Below are positions 43,332 through 52,705 of a stretch of DNA of 64,000 bases, piece after piece. A program made the position numbers and the translations under genes. Positions within the stretch are counted from its first letter, which is position 1; every line of letters starts with the position of its first letter. A model generated the notes under the pieces. It was not told the origin of the DNA and ran no database searches. It was given only the letters and a program-made list of their open reading frames with translations. Source of the DNA: Bifidobacteriaceae bacterium. Lineage in GTDB: Bacteria > Actinomycetota > Actinomycetes > Actinomycetales > Bifidobacteriaceae. The stretch is from contig JALCQD010000005.1 of the NCBI GenBank assembly GCA_022651005.1, positions 55,940-119,939 on the forward strand, in the 5' to 3' direction.

Positions 43332-46300
43332 CAGAGAGGTTCGGAACGTTCTTTAGCGCAATCACAGGCGGCCATATGCCATATCAGTGGCAGAAGCGCC
43401 TTTTGGAAGACGTTGCACAGAACTGCCAGTGGCCAGATCTCCTAGCGGTCCCCACTGGCGCCGGTAAGACCTCCGTGATCTACATTCACGTCTTCCTGAA
43501 TGCGATGGCGGGGCTGCAATCTGCCGGTATCGATGTAGCCGAGCACGACCTTTCGCGTCTTCCCCGCCGTATGGCGCTCACTGTCAACCGCCGCGCGCTC
43601 GTCGACGACCAATTCACAGAGGCAAGCGCATTAAAAGAGGCACTGCAGAACAGCACTGACTCGGTTCTCCAAGAGATCCGCAGAGGACTTTCGCTTCGCT
43701 CGGGGCTAGCTGTTATCAATGCTTCTGAAGTCACGGAGTCCGACTCTAAATCTGAGCCTGAAGACTTCTACGTTCTCGAAATGCGCGGCGGAGCATCTCT
43801 CAGCTCTGAAGACCGCCTCTGGCGATACCATCCGACAGCATGTGCGGTCATTTGCGCGACCCCCGATATGTTCGGCAGCAGACTACTTTTCCGCGGCTAC
43901 GGCACTTCACGAGGCGCACGTCCCATCGAAGCCGGTTTATTCGCCTATGACACAGTGCTCGTCGCTGATGAAGCACACTTGAGCCAACAGCTCCTCAAGA
44001 CCGCACGAAGCATCAAACGCGTCGAAAGCTACAGAAGTAACTCCTCCGTCTCCCTTCCCACCCCTCTGCAGGTTGTGGAGACAACCGCAACACCAGCAAA
44101 CCTCGATTCAGGCCTCCACGAAATCCGATTGGATCAAACCGATTTCGAGCACGACAAAAATCTCGAAACACGTATGAGGAAACAAAAGACTGTAGTCATC
44201 GAGCCTCCAAGCAGCGCAGACAAACTCGCTGCAGACATAGCGAACGAGTGCGTGCTCCTCATGCGCAAAGCACCAGGATCCGTTGGATGCATCGTCAATA
44301 ATGTCTCCACCGCAAGCGCAGTTGCGAAGGATATCCAGGATGCTCTGAAAAAAGAGCCCCTCTCGGACTCGAACACATCAGAGGAGATCGTTCTTTGCCT
44401 CACAGGCCCAACCCGTGAGTACAACCGCACAGAAGTTCTCAGCCGTCTTCGGGAAGGCACCACTCGCTGCGTCGTCGGCACCCAAACACTCGAAGTTGGC
44501 ATGGATGTGGATTTCGCTGCCATGGTGACAGAACTCGCTCCCGCCTCATCTCTCGTTCAGCGACTCGGCCGCCTTAATCGTGGTGGAGCTCTCGATGACG
44601 CTACCGCATACATCTACTACTCCCCCGATAAGAAATCTACGGCGCCATATGAGAAAGAGGATCTGCAGCAATCCCTGGAATGGCTGAAACAATTCGAGGG
44701 AACCGCGGAAGGTCTCTCCCCCTGGGCCGCTTCTCATTCACAAATGCCGGCTACCGCATCCTCCCGAATGCTGTTCCAACGGCTCGAGTATTGGGACGCC
44801 GAGAATCTGTCATCGACAGACGAGGACCTCGCCACAGATCTGAATGTCGATTTACAGAACCCATCAGATCTTAATCTGTGGCTGCGCGACAGTCTTGACT
44901 CGGACGACGCCCCCAATATCGGCGTTGTTGTACGCGATTTACCCTCGACAGTAAATATCGCCTTGGAGTATCTGCATCTCACTCCTCCTGTTGCGAGTGA
45001 AATCTTCCCTCTTCGCAGCTACGCACAATTGCAAAAGAAGACGTGGTCAAAAGTCAAAAAGTCCACGGAGCGTCTCTTCATCTACCGCGCGGGCGCCAAG
45101 AACGAAGACGAATTCACAGCATATTCCATCGATAAAGCCTTATCTTCTGAACCGGGAGAGCTGCTGCAGTCAGGTGATGTCATTATTCTCGACACATCAG
45201 CCGCGGTCTTTGATGATCAAATTCATGCATTTACCCCCGAGCAGACCCAGAATAAACAGGAAAAGGATGTCTTCAACAGAACAGCGGGTGACACATTAGT
45301 CCTATCGGGGTCGCAAACGCGTCGTGACTCAGACGGTGCCATCACTCATGTCTCCCCGCTTTTCGACACTTTGAGTGCCATCGAAGAAAAGCAACTCGAT
45401 CTGAAGAATCTCAACGAAGAGCTTGATGAAAAGATCAACAGCAGAACATCCGCGGAATCAACTGGGGAGGAACTCAAGCTTCAGAAGGAATATGGCAGAC
45501 TGAATGCTGATTTTCAGGAAGCTCTTCAAGACATATGTGAGCGCCTCATCTCTGAGGAAGACATCAAAAATTCAGTGCTCGGAAGAGAAAAGAATGCAGC
45601 CACACTAATTCCCGACTTTCTCTCAGAAGAAGTCCCAGAAAGCGCCGAGGCATCAAAGGACGGCACAACACATACTGTTACTTCTCAATGGTTAATCATT
45701 CATCTCTCCTCCTCCCTGCTCGAAACGACTACGGCTCAAGAAGTCACTTTGAAAGATGAAAAACGTGATCGCGTATTTCTTCTCGGTGAAGGTGGGCACG
45801 AGGACTGCGTCGGGAAAAGAGTCGGAGTCCTCGCACGCCACCTCGGAATGAATCCAGAAACCATAGAAACGCTCAAAGAGGCCGGACTTCATCACGATGA
45901 CGGTAAAAAGGACCTTCGCTTCCAAGACCTCTTACATTACGTTGCACGAGTGCCCGCGCAAAAAAAGAAATATGAACAGACAAGCTATTGGGCAAAGAGC
46001 GGTACATCTCACCGTCTCATCTCGCAGGAACAGCAATACCGTCTTGAACATGGTCTGAGAGGTTGGCGCCACGAGCAACGGTCAGTTGCAGAGTATTCGC
46101 GGCTGCCAGATGGCGAAAAACACGCTCTTGATCAGAAGCTCGTGGAACGCCTCATCGGTACATCGCACGGGCACGGCAGAGGAAGTTTCCGAGATAATGC
46201 GGACACTCTTATCCCCATCACAGAACGCAATAACGAAACGGCGAGCGCTCCCCAAGAAGATATCGAGAACGTTTATCGCAATGCCCATGAACTCTTCGAC

Positions 46301-46450
46301 TCGGGAGAGTGGGAAGCTCTTATCACAACAACACACGAGCGGTACGGCATATGGGGATGCGCCTATCTAGAAGCGTTACTGCGCGCGGCAGATGTCACCA
46401 TCTCCATGGAAGGAAAGTATGCGCATGGTTCAGTTTCAACTGCCCGTTGA
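43319..46450 (+). CDS. cas3: CRISPR-associated helicase/nuclease Cas3 with C-terminal HD domain
   Basis: A 1043-residue effector nuclease. The SF2 helicase comes first: Walker A VPTGAGKTS (about 44-52), DEAH near 217, and motif VI QRLGRLNRGG near 420. The HD nuclease is at the C-terminus (HHDDGKKDLRF near 857-867). This helicase-HD order is the type I-G/I-U layout, reversed from most Cas3. A Lys/Glu-rich linker lies at about 690-760. The start is GTG at 43319 with AAAGGGG upstream, inside the csb2 end. Confidence 0.95.
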   Translation: MEPLTERFGTFFSAITGGHMPYQWQKRLLEDVAQNCQWPDLLAVPTGAGKTSVIYIHVFLNAMAGLQSAGIDVAEHDLSRLPRRMALTVNRRALVDDQFTEASALKEALQNSTDSVLQEIRRGLSLRSGLAVINASEVTESDSKSEPEDFYVLEMRGGASLSSEDRLWRYHPTACAVICATPDMFGSRLLFRGYGTSRGARPIEAGLFAYDTVLVADEAHLSQQLLKTARSIKRVESYRSNSSVSLPTPLQVVETTATPANLDSGLHEIRLDQTDFEHDKNLETRMRKQKTVVIEPPSSADKLAADIANECVLLMRKAPGSVGCIVNNVSTASAVAKDIQDALKKEPLSDSNTSEEIVLCLTGPTREYNRTEVLSRLREGTTRCVVGTQTLEVGMDVDFAAMVTELAPASSLVQRLGRLNRGGALDDATAYIYYSPDKKSTAPYEKEDLQQSLEWLKQFEGTAEGLSPWAASHSQMPATASSRMLFQRLEYWDAENLSSTDEDLATDLNVDLQNPSDLNLWLRDSLDSDDAPNIGVVVRDLPSTVNIALEYLHLTPPVASEIFPLRSYAQLQKKTWSKVKKSTERLFIYRAGAKNEDEFTAYSIDKALSSEPGELLQSGDVIILDTSAAVFDDQIHAFTPEQTQNKQEKDVFNRTAGDTLVLSGSQTRRDSDGAITHVSPLFDTLSAIEEKQLDLKNLNEELDEKINSRTSAESTGEELKLQKEYGRLNADFQEALQDICERLISEEDIKNSVLGREKNAATLIPDFLSEEVPESAEASKDGTTHTVTSQWLIIHLSSSLLETTTAQEVTLKDEKRDRVFLLGEGGHEDCVGKRVGVLARHLGMNPETIETLKEAGLHHDDGKKDLRFQDLLHYVARVPAQKKKYEQTSYWAKSGTSHRLISQEQQYRLEHGLRGWRHEQRSVAEYSRLPDGEKHALDQKLVERLIGTSHGHGRGSFRDNADTLIPITERNNETASAPQEDIENVYRNAHELFDSGEWEALITTTHERYGIWGCAYLEALLRAADVTISMEGKYAHGSVSTAR

Positions 46451-47435
46451 CGAGGCCTTTTCCCACCTATTCCTCCTCGGCCTTGCATCAATCCTTGAGG
46501 ACGCAGACAAGACTTCAGCCCGAACGTGCTCACTGCAGTGGGTTAACCGCATGCAAGCCGAACTCAGAACGAACGATGACACCCCGCTCACACTCACTGA
46601 GTGCTCGGAAACTGTTTTACGTCACGCACAACGGTGGAATGACTCAGAGTGGTTGAGTCCTGCACTGAGTGCACGACAAAAAGTGGCCGAGAAACTCGCA
46701 GACCGCGAAGCATGGGAGCGGCTGCAACGCGGCCGAGAAGCAGCCATCGACATGCTTCAGACTCCTCTCGATCGCAGATATATCGGCGCCCTGGGAGAGC
46801 CCTCCTACTGGTCCGGGAGCCTGGAATCAAACGGATATTCCACCGACAACGGTGCTTCCCGTTGGGAAATGGTCACGAGGAATCGTGGACAGGAGTTTAT
46901 GGGAGGACGTCTCCGACCCCTCGCCGCCGCAGTGTCACAACGCAGTGTTGAAGCCGTCGAATCCGGCCTTTCGGGAAAGACCGTGACAGACGAAGTCGGT
47001 CACGACTCCGCAGAAAGCCGCACCCCCACGGGTCTGCGCCGCCCTTCTCGCACCGACAATGCGCAAGCGTGGTGTGCACTCTTCGGCGTCTCCGCTTTTT
47101 CACTTGGCAGGACAACGACAAACACGAAATCCACAACGTCCGCAATGTTCCAGCTGCATGGACAGTTCCGCTTTGCCACGCTTCCCCTCTGGAAAGACTT
47201 CTGGACCCTCGAGAAATATCGCGCCGTCGCTCGCAGCGCGAGTCTTATGGCATTCGGTATCTCTCAGATATCCACCACAGCCGCTAAACAGTCATTCTTG
47301 ACTCCAGAAAGTGCACATGCTCACCTCTCTGAGGAAGGCGTCATCGGAATAGAGCTTTTTTCGCAGTATGTATCCGGGAATAAATCAGCTCCCGAACGCT
47401 GGATGGAGAAAGGGCGTTTCGTCTCACTGCTCTAA
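46425..47435 (+). CDS. csb3: Type I-G Csb3-like large subunit (Cas8g candidate)
   Basis: A 336-residue protein at the end of the effector operon. It lacks known motifs beyond IGALGEPSYWSG, which resembles Csb3 (GSU0052-type, Cas8g2). It is expected to act as the large subunit that recognises the PAM. The start at 46425 has AAGGAAAG seven bases upstream; earlier ATGs (46392, 46419) are less well placed. It overlaps cas3 by 26 bp. Context supports the role more than sequence. Confidence 0.72.
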   Translation: MVQFQLPVDEAFSHLFLLGLASILEDADKTSARTCSLQWVNRMQAELRTNDDTPLTLTECSETVLRHAQRWNDSEWLSPALSARQKVAEKLADREAWERLQRGREAAIDMLQTPLDRRYIGALGEPSYWSGSLESNGYSTDNGASRWEMVTRNRGQEFMGGRLRPLAAAVSQRSVEAVESGLSGKTVTDEVGHDSAESRTPTGLRRPSRTDNAQAWCALFGVSAFSLGRTTTNTKSTTSAMFQLHGQFRFATLPLWKDFWTLEKYRAVARSASLMAFGISQISTTAAKQSFLTPESAHAHLSEEGVIGIELFSQYVSGNKSAPERWMEKGRFVSLL

Positions 47436-47452
47436 ATTAATTCCGCACCCAC

Positions 47453-48247
47453 CTAGAACTTAAACCCCTGTTCCTTTGCATACTTGGCGAACGGCTTTGT
47501 TGCGGGTGCGGGGTTAGTAGCCTTCGCGGCAATCTGATCCGTGAAACGATCAACAGGCTTCTTCGTGTCGCGCAAATCGTAATACTGGTGCACGGCCTCA
47601 TCGAAGCTTGCGAGCGCCTCTACCATGCTCTCGGTCTCGGAATCTTCGGGATAGCGGTTCTCGAAGATCTGACGCGAACGGTCCATGCGCGGCTTGAGCG
47701 CAGGGCTCTGGTCGGGTTCGCCAATCGCGATTCCCAGCACGGGGAAAACAAGTGATGGCAGGTGCAGCAGCTTCACGAGCTGCGGCATGTCATTCAAGAT
47801 CGAGCCGAGCAGAACGACTCCCAAGCCCATCGACTCAGCCGCTGTCTGCATGGCGTCGAGCGCGAGAACGGCGTCATCGTGCGCTTGGTTATACGTGTAC
47901 TGCTGCGCGAATGCCACAGCATCGTCCGCCGGCACGCCCTTTTCTGCGGCGATACGCGCGTTCCTGTGCGTATCGACCACAAATACGTACAGCAGAGGCG
48001 CCTCGGCGATGTACTTCTGTTTGCCGATCGCCGCGATCTTCTCCGCAAGCGCCTTATCCGTTACGCGAATTGCGGACCATGCGTTGTCGAAGCTGGACGT
48101 GGGAGCCCGTTGTGCCGCGAGTTCCAGAATCTCACGCCGTTCATCGCTGATAGGCGTTGGTGCAAATGCGCGAATGGTGCGGCGGTTGAGAAGTGTTTTG
48201 ATGGTCGAATTTGGGTACTGCTGCTCGTTCTTCATTATATCGGTCAT
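47453..48247 (-). CDS. Nitroreductase family NAD(P)H oxidoreductase (NfsA-like)
   Basis: A 264-residue flavoprotein. The start NRRTIRAFAPTPISDERRE and the middle AAESMGLGVVLLGSILND match NfsA/YcnD-type NADPH-dependent nitro- or flavin reductases (FMN, homodimer). GIAIGEPDQSP contains the usual cofactor-domain proline-rich loop. The start at 48247 is coupled to the DUF4235 stop by one base. It is convergent with the cas operon, only 18 bp apart. Confidence 0.9.
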   Translation of the reverse strand: MTDIMKNEQQYPNSTIKTLLNRRTIRAFAPTPISDERREILELAAQRAPTSSFDNAWSAIRVTDKALAEKIAAIGKQKYIAEAPLLYVFVVDTHRNARIAAEKGVPADDAVAFAQQYTYNQAHDDAVLALDAMQTAAESMGLGVVLLGSILNDMPQLVKLLHLPSLVFPVLGIAIGEPDQSPALKPRMDRSRQIFENRYPEDSETESMVEALASFDEAVHQYYDLRDTKKPVDRFTDQIAAKATNPAPATKPFAKYAKEQGFKF

Positions 48248-48651
48248 TACTTCGCTGCCCTCTTTGCCTGCCTGCGGTCCACAACCTTGAGCGCTCCCTT
48301 GGTGGAGACGCGTGACATGAGCGCCGCGAGCGCCCCGGAAATGGAGGCGAACGCCATCGCCCCCAAAAGGCTTGTGGCGGTGTCTGAACCGGAAGGCACG
48401 ACGTCCGCCTTCGTGGCCTTCTTCCACGCGATCTGCAGAATCTTGGTGAGCACGAGCCCGGCCACTGCGGGGACTGCGAGCTTGATGATCTTGTCTGTCA
48501 CGTCTTCGGGGTCCGCTTGTACGGAGTTGCGCATGTCATCGACCTTCTTATTGATACCGGCAAGCTTGGGGAGAACGGAATTCTTCAGTGTCTCGAGTCC
48601 GGAGTTCTCGGAAGCCGCGCTCATTGGTGCCGTTTGTGTCATGGCTCCCAT
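48247..48651 (-). CDS. DUF4235 family membrane protein
   Basis: About 134 residues with a hydrophobic segment near 58-74 (LAVPAVAGLVLTKILQIAWKK) and another near 88-110 (LLGAMAFASISGALAALM), the DUF4235 two-helix pattern. It has no known function. It is coupled to the nitroreductase start. The start is uncertain (48651 or 48642); neither has a strong Shine-Dalgarno. Confidence 0.75.
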   Translation of the reverse strand: MGAMTQTAPMSAASENSGLETLKNSVLPKLAGINKKVDDMRNSVQADPEDVTDKIIKLAVPAVAGLVLTKILQIAWKKATKADVVPSGSDTATSLLGAMAFASISGALAALMSRVSTKGALKVVDRRQAKRAAK

Positions 48652-48729
48652 TATCCCATGCATGGGCGGCGCAGGTGCGGGATTTCGCTCTCAAATGGCG
48701 TTGCTGCGTCGAAGAGGGGGTCAGAATCG

Positions 48730-49524
48730 TCAGGAGTGCTGCCGCCGAAGCATTTCGGGGAGCTGCGTGAGGGATTCGATGCGGATAACGCGATCGGCTC
48801 CCGCCATATCGGCGTATCTGTGTGCGCGAGCTGCAATGCGCTGCGCTGGCCTGTCGATCCAAAAGCCCTGCAGTCCCGCGGCACATGCGGCCTGGGCGTC
48901 GATGTCGAATTCGTCGCCAACGTAGGCCACCTGCTCGGGTGCCAGGTTGAGTTTGTGCGCGGCCTCTTGGAAGACGCGTGGGTCAGGTTTGCCGAACCCG
49001 AAAGTGTCCATGGACACCAGAAGCGGCACATGATGGGTATCGACTCCGCATGCCGCGAGTTTTTGCGTCTGCAGTTGCGCACCCGCGTTGGAGAGCGCGC
49101 CGAGTGCGTAGCCGCTCCCCTCGAGCGCCGTGATCGTAGGGGCAACATCCGGACTGGCATGCCAGCTTGATGTGAAGGTGCCCCAAAAGATTTTCGCCCA
49201 CTTTGCGTACTCGACATCGTCGAGGTGCGGGCCGCCGAAACGCGCGTGTAACTCGTTGGCACGCAGACGCCGCTGCTCCTCGAAGCCTATTTCTCCGCGC
49301 GTGTACTGACGGTAATGCCCGTTGGCATCAGAGCGCCACATCTCGATGACTTTCGGGAATTCGCTTTCCGGAAGATCGGGGATATACATCTTTGTGGCAT
49401 TGACGATGCCGCGCCCAAACGCCTCTGCCGAATCACAAATGGTGTCGTCCACGTCGAAGACAACCGCTTTGATTGCTGAGAGATCAACTGAAAGTTCAGT
49501 GGACTTGGCTGCGGAATGCACGCG
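48730..49524 (-). CDS. HAD family hydrolase
   Basis: About 265 residues. HAD motif I is VFDVDDT, motif II is SNAG, and motifs III/IV are KPDPRVF and VGDEFDIDAQAA. The cap is helical, as in phosphoglycolate-phosphatase-like members. The substrate is not predictable. The start is probably GTG at 49524, just after the preceding small gene ends at 49535; a longer frame overlapping that gene is less likely. It follows the 77-aa membrane gene and is separated from DUF4235 by about 80 bp. Confidence 0.87.
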   Translation of the reverse strand, partial: RVHSAAKSTELSVDLSAIKAVVFDVDDTICDSAEAFGRGIVNATKMYIPDLPESEFPKVIEMWRSDANGHYRQYTRGEIGFEEQRRLRANELHARFGGPHLDDVEYAKWAKIFWGTFTSSWHASPDVAPTITALEGSGYALGALSNAGAQLQTQKLAACGVDTHHVPLLVSMDTFGFGKPDPRVFQEAAHKLNLAPEQVAYVGDEFDIDAQAACAAGLQGFWIDRPAQRIAARAHRYADMAGADRVIRIESLTQLPEMLRRQHS

Positions 49525-49534
49525 CACAGCTCGC

Positions 49535-49768
49535 TTACTTACGGCGGGCGGAGGCGCGGCGCAGCTGCACCAGAATGACGGCGACCCACACCAGTGTGTT
49601 AAGCAGGCCAAGGATAACGCTGAGCCAGTTGAAAGCGATCACCGCGGAAATGACGCCAATGAAGTTCAACACCGCCACCACGATGGCAATGATGAGGATG
49701 ACGTTATCGCGGGTGGGTTTCACAGCCTGTGACTGGTCCTGATCCGGAGTCGGATTACTTGCGCTCAT
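49535..49768 (-). CDS. Small two-segment membrane protein, 77 aa
   Basis: A 77-residue protein with a hydrophilic N-terminus and two membrane segments (NVILIIAIVVAVLNFIGVIS and the following LSVILGLLNTLVWVAVILV). The end is basic (RRASARRK). No family is recognised. It is directly upstream of the HAD gene on the same strand, perhaps in the same transcript. Confidence 0.65.
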   Translation of the reverse strand: MSASNPTPDQDQSQAVKPTRDNVILIIAIVVAVLNFIGVISAVIAFNWLSVILGLLNTLVWVAVILVQLRRASARRK

Positions 49769-49844
49769 GTGAGTCTCTTGCCTTACTTTTCCTACGTTCT
49801 CAATTCCTATTTCATGCTACTAGGCACGCTGGAGGGGCCAGAAA

Positions 49845-49886
49845 TCTCGTATTCTGGGCAAATCGTCTCGTATCTTGGGCAAATCA
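49845..49886. repeat. Tandem 21-bp direct repeat upstream of the amino-acid ABC operon
   Basis: Two adjacent copies begin TCTCGTATTCTGGGCAAATC and TCTCGTATCTTGGGCAAATC and agree at 18 of 21 positions. The remaining 420-bp gap between 49769 and 50188 holds no further gene that I can see; a GCCGG/CCGGC hairpin lies near 50080-50096. Confidence 0.65.
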
Positions 49887-50188
49887 TAATTGCCGAAATC
49901 ACTGCAGCCTTCCTGAAAAATAGGCCATCTTGAGCGCGCTATATGCTCAGGTTACAGGAGCGTAAGCGGCGGCAGCATCGACGTTCACAGAGCTTCCATT
50001 TCTTCTCATCGTCGCCATTCCAACGTTTTCGCGCTCGTATAACTCAGCCTTGTATCCCGCCACAAATTTATGCGATAGGCCGGCCCCTCCACCGGCACCT
50101 TCCACCGCTTAGTGTGTTTCTCACCAGTTCACGCCATGGCGTTTCACCCGCGTCAGAGTGGACTTCGAACCATTCAGGAGGACGGATC

Positions 50189-51109
50189 GTGACTCACAGC
50201 TCAACCCGCAAAACAACCATCATCGTCGCAGCTCTCGTGAGCGCAATGACGCTCATGGCAGGCTGTGGCGGGCAAGTTGGCGACATCAGCGGCGAGGGTG
50301 CGGCGAGCGCCACCGCCGCAAAGGCAAAGACAATCGTGGTGGCGACCTCCGCCAACCCCTCCCCCATGACAGAAGTGGACGCCAACGGCAAGCTCACGGG
50401 CTATGAGATCGAGCTGCTGCGCGCGGCCGACAAGATCATCCCCGAATACAACTTCACCTACGACAAGGTCGACTTCACAGGCATCACCGGCGGACTCGAT
50501 TCCGGGAAATACCAAATCGGCGCCAACTTCTTCAACTACACCAAGGAACGTGCCGAGAAGTTCATCTTCTCGAAGCACCCGCATTATCGGGACAACGCCT
50601 CGATCCTCACACAGCCCGGCTGGACCACGAAGCATCCCATCACCACGCTGGCGGATCTTGGTGGCTACTCTGTTCCCGTCGACAGCAACGGTTCCGCATG
50701 GGAGGTGTTCGCGGAGGACTATAACAAGCTGTTCCCGAAGAATCCCATGAAGCTCACTTACACCAACGTCGACCATGCCACGCGCCTGCGGGAGATCAGC
50801 AGCGGTCAGTTCGCCTTCGGCTACGGCGGCCGTTTCCATCAGAAGGTGTACGGCACGGACCTCGGCGTAAAGGTCGATTACGTGAAGCTGCCAGACTCCC
50901 TGGCAAAAACAACCGCTGAAAAGGATCTGCTCAAGACCATTCGGCAGGAGACCTACTTCCTCTTCCCCAAGACTGCGGAGGGTCAGAAAATCGCCGATGC
51001 CGTCGACAAAGCGCTCGTGACGCTTCACAAGAACGGCACCATGCAAAAGCTCTCCAAGCAATTCCTCGGTTACGACCTCACCGGCACCGCCGCGGACTGG
51101 AAGGAATAA
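50189..51109 (+). CDS. Polar amino-acid ABC transporter substrate-binding lipoprotein
   Basis: A 306-residue family 3 solute-binding protein. A lipoprotein signal peptide ends in LMAGC (C26). The fold includes DANGKLTGYEIELLRAADK and the DGK-like ligand regions. The sequence resembles cystine/glutamine-type binding proteins; the substrate is not certain. The start is GTG at 50189 with AGGAGG seven bases upstream. It begins the operon of binding protein, permease, ATPase, GNAT and probably DUF1684. Confidence 0.92.
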   Translation: MTHSSTRKTTIIVAALVSAMTLMAGCGGQVGDISGEGAASATAAKAKTIVVATSANPSPMTEVDANGKLTGYEIELLRAADKIIPEYNFTYDKVDFTGITGGLDSGKYQIGANFFNYTKERAEKFIFSKHPHYRDNASILTQPGWTTKHPITTLADLGGYSVPVDSNGSAWEVFAEDYNKLFPKNPMKLTYTNVDHATRLREISSGQFAFGYGGRFHQKVYGTDLGVKVDYVKLPDSLAKTTAEKDLLKTIRQETYFLFPKTAEGQKIADAVDKALVTLHKNGTMQKLSKQFLGYDLTGTAADWKE

Positions 51110-51110
51110 C

Positions 51111-51962
51111 ATGCCTGATATCTTCAACCCCGGCGCCATCCTCAGTGATATTCCCGCCATCCTGAGCGGACTGCCAGTCACGTTGGAAATCATTCTTTTC
51201 TCGGCCATTGTCGGCTGGATCTTCGGACTCGGCCTGGCCCTTGTCAAGATGCACCGCGTTCCCGTGCTGTACCAAGTCTGTGGTGTATTCGTATCGTTTA
51301 CCCGCGGTACGCCAGAATTAGTGCAGCTCTTCCTGGCGTATTACGGGCTGCCGGTCATCATCGAATACGCAAACTACTACTGGGGTGCTGGAATCCCGGT
51401 GCGCACGCTGCCCAAGATGCTCTTCGTGCTGGTGGCATTTACGAACATCACCGCTGCATACTCGGCCGAATCGTTCCGTGCCACGCTTGAAGGCGTTGAC
51501 AAGGGACAGATGGAGGCAGCACTCTCCTCGGGGCTGAGCCGTTGGGCCGCCTACCGTCACATCGTGCTACCCGAGGCGCTCGTAGTGGCAATTCCCTCGC
51601 TCGGATCGCAATTCGTCAGCATGCTGAAGGGCACGTCTCTGGCATTCGTGGTCTCGGTTGTCGACATGACCTCAGCAGGGCAACTCGCTGCCTCCCGCAC
51701 CTACCGTTACTTGGAGATGTACATCGCTCTCGCACTGCTGTATTGGATTCTCTCGGGGCTGTTCTCGGGAATCTTCCGCGTGGCCGAGAAAGTGCTGAAG
51801 CGCAACGAGCGTGCACGTGCATTCGCAACATCCAAGCTCGCGCAACGTCTGACACGTCTCGTCGCGCGAAAAACACCATCAGTGGCAGTGCCCACGACTG
51901 GTCTTGCGGCCACATCGCTCGCGTCAGCAGGTGCGACTCTGCACACAGAGAGGTCACTCTGA
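51111..51962 (+). CDS. Polar amino-acid ABC transporter permease (HisM type)
   Basis: A 283-residue permease. It has an initial hydrophobic segment, the SFTRGTPELVQLF signature of His/Glu/Gln-type permeases, and the EAA-like loop EAALSSGLSRWAAYRHIVLPEAL. The C-terminal ~45 residues are an Arg/Ala/Thr-rich tail. It starts one base after the binding-protein stop; its stop overlaps the ATPase start. Confidence 0.93.
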   Translation: MPDIFNPGAILSDIPAILSGLPVTLEIILFSAIVGWIFGLGLALVKMHRVPVLYQVCGVFVSFTRGTPELVQLFLAYYGLPVIIEYANYYWGAGIPVRTLPKMLFVLVAFTNITAAYSAESFRATLEGVDKGQMEAALSSGLSRWAAYRHIVLPEALVVAIPSLGSQFVSMLKGTSLAFVVSVVDMTSAGQLAASRTYRYLEMYIALALLYWILSGLFSGIFRVAEKVLKRNERARAFATSKLAQRLTRLVARKTPSVAVPTTGLAATSLASAGATLHTERSL

Positions 51963-52705
51963 TGACGGCATTAAAAATAGCCGGCCTACGAAAGAGTTTT
52001 GACAATAACGAGATTCTCCGTGGCATTGACATGACAGTCAGCGAAGGCCAGGTCGTAGGACTCATTGGTTCCTCTGGCGCCGGGAAGTCAACGCTGCTGC
52101 GCTGCATCGACTTTCTTGAAAAACCGGATGCGGGTGCATTCTCGCTCGGCGACCACACAATCGTTGACGTTGCAGCCGCCACCAAGGCTGACATCTCATA
52201 TTTCCGGCGCGAAACGGCCATGGTGTTCCAGAGCTTCAATCTGTACAAACTCAAAACTGCGTTAGAAAACGTAACGCTGGCGCTCACCGAGTCGCGCAAG
52301 ATCGCTACGAAAGAGGCGCAGGAGATTGCCACTGAGTTCTTGGAGCGCGTCGGCCTGAGTGATAAGCGTGACAGTTTTCCGGACAAGCTGTCGGGCGGCC
52401 AGCAGCAGCGGGTGGCACTTGCCCGCGCCGCCGTGCTCAAGCCCCAAGTGATGCTGCTCGACGAACCAACGTCAGCACTCGACCCCGAAAACGTGGGCGA
52501 GGTGCTCGACGTGATTCGCTCGCTCGCAGATCAGGGGCAATCGATGATCATCGCCTCGCACGAAATGGGATTTCTTCGCCAAGTGGCCGACCACGTGGTG
52601 TTCATGGATCACGGCGTCGTTGCGGAAGAGGGCAGCGCGGAGCAAATATTCCTGCATCCACAGCACGAACGCACACAGCAGTTTTTATCGAGAGCGAGGG
52701 TGTAA
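51962..52705 (+). CDS. Polar amino-acid ABC transporter ATP-binding protein
   Basis: A 247-residue ABC ATPase. Walker A is GSSGAGKST, the Q-loop is FQSFNLY, the signature is LSGGQQQR, and Walker B is VMLLDEPTSALD, with the switch His in ASHEMGF. Start ATG at 51962 overlaps the permease stop (TGATG). It couples ATP hydrolysis to the permease. Confidence 0.96.
   Translation: MTALKIAGLRKSFDNNEILRGIDMTVSEGQVVGLIGSSGAGKSTLLRCIDFLEKPDAGAFSLGDHTIVDVAAATKADISYFRRETAMVFQSFNLYKLKTALENVTLALTESRKIATKEAQEIATEFLERVGLSDKRDSFPDKLSGGQQQRVALARAAVLKPQVMLLDEPTSALDPENVGEVLDVIRSLADQGQSMIIASHEMGFLRQVADHVVFMDHGVVAEEGSAEQIFLHPQHERTQQFLSRARV

Noticed and set aside
50040..50188. SAM-type riboswitch before the amino-acid ABC operon
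   Set aside because: Only a short GCCGG/CCGGC hairpin is seen; no conserved core could be identified.
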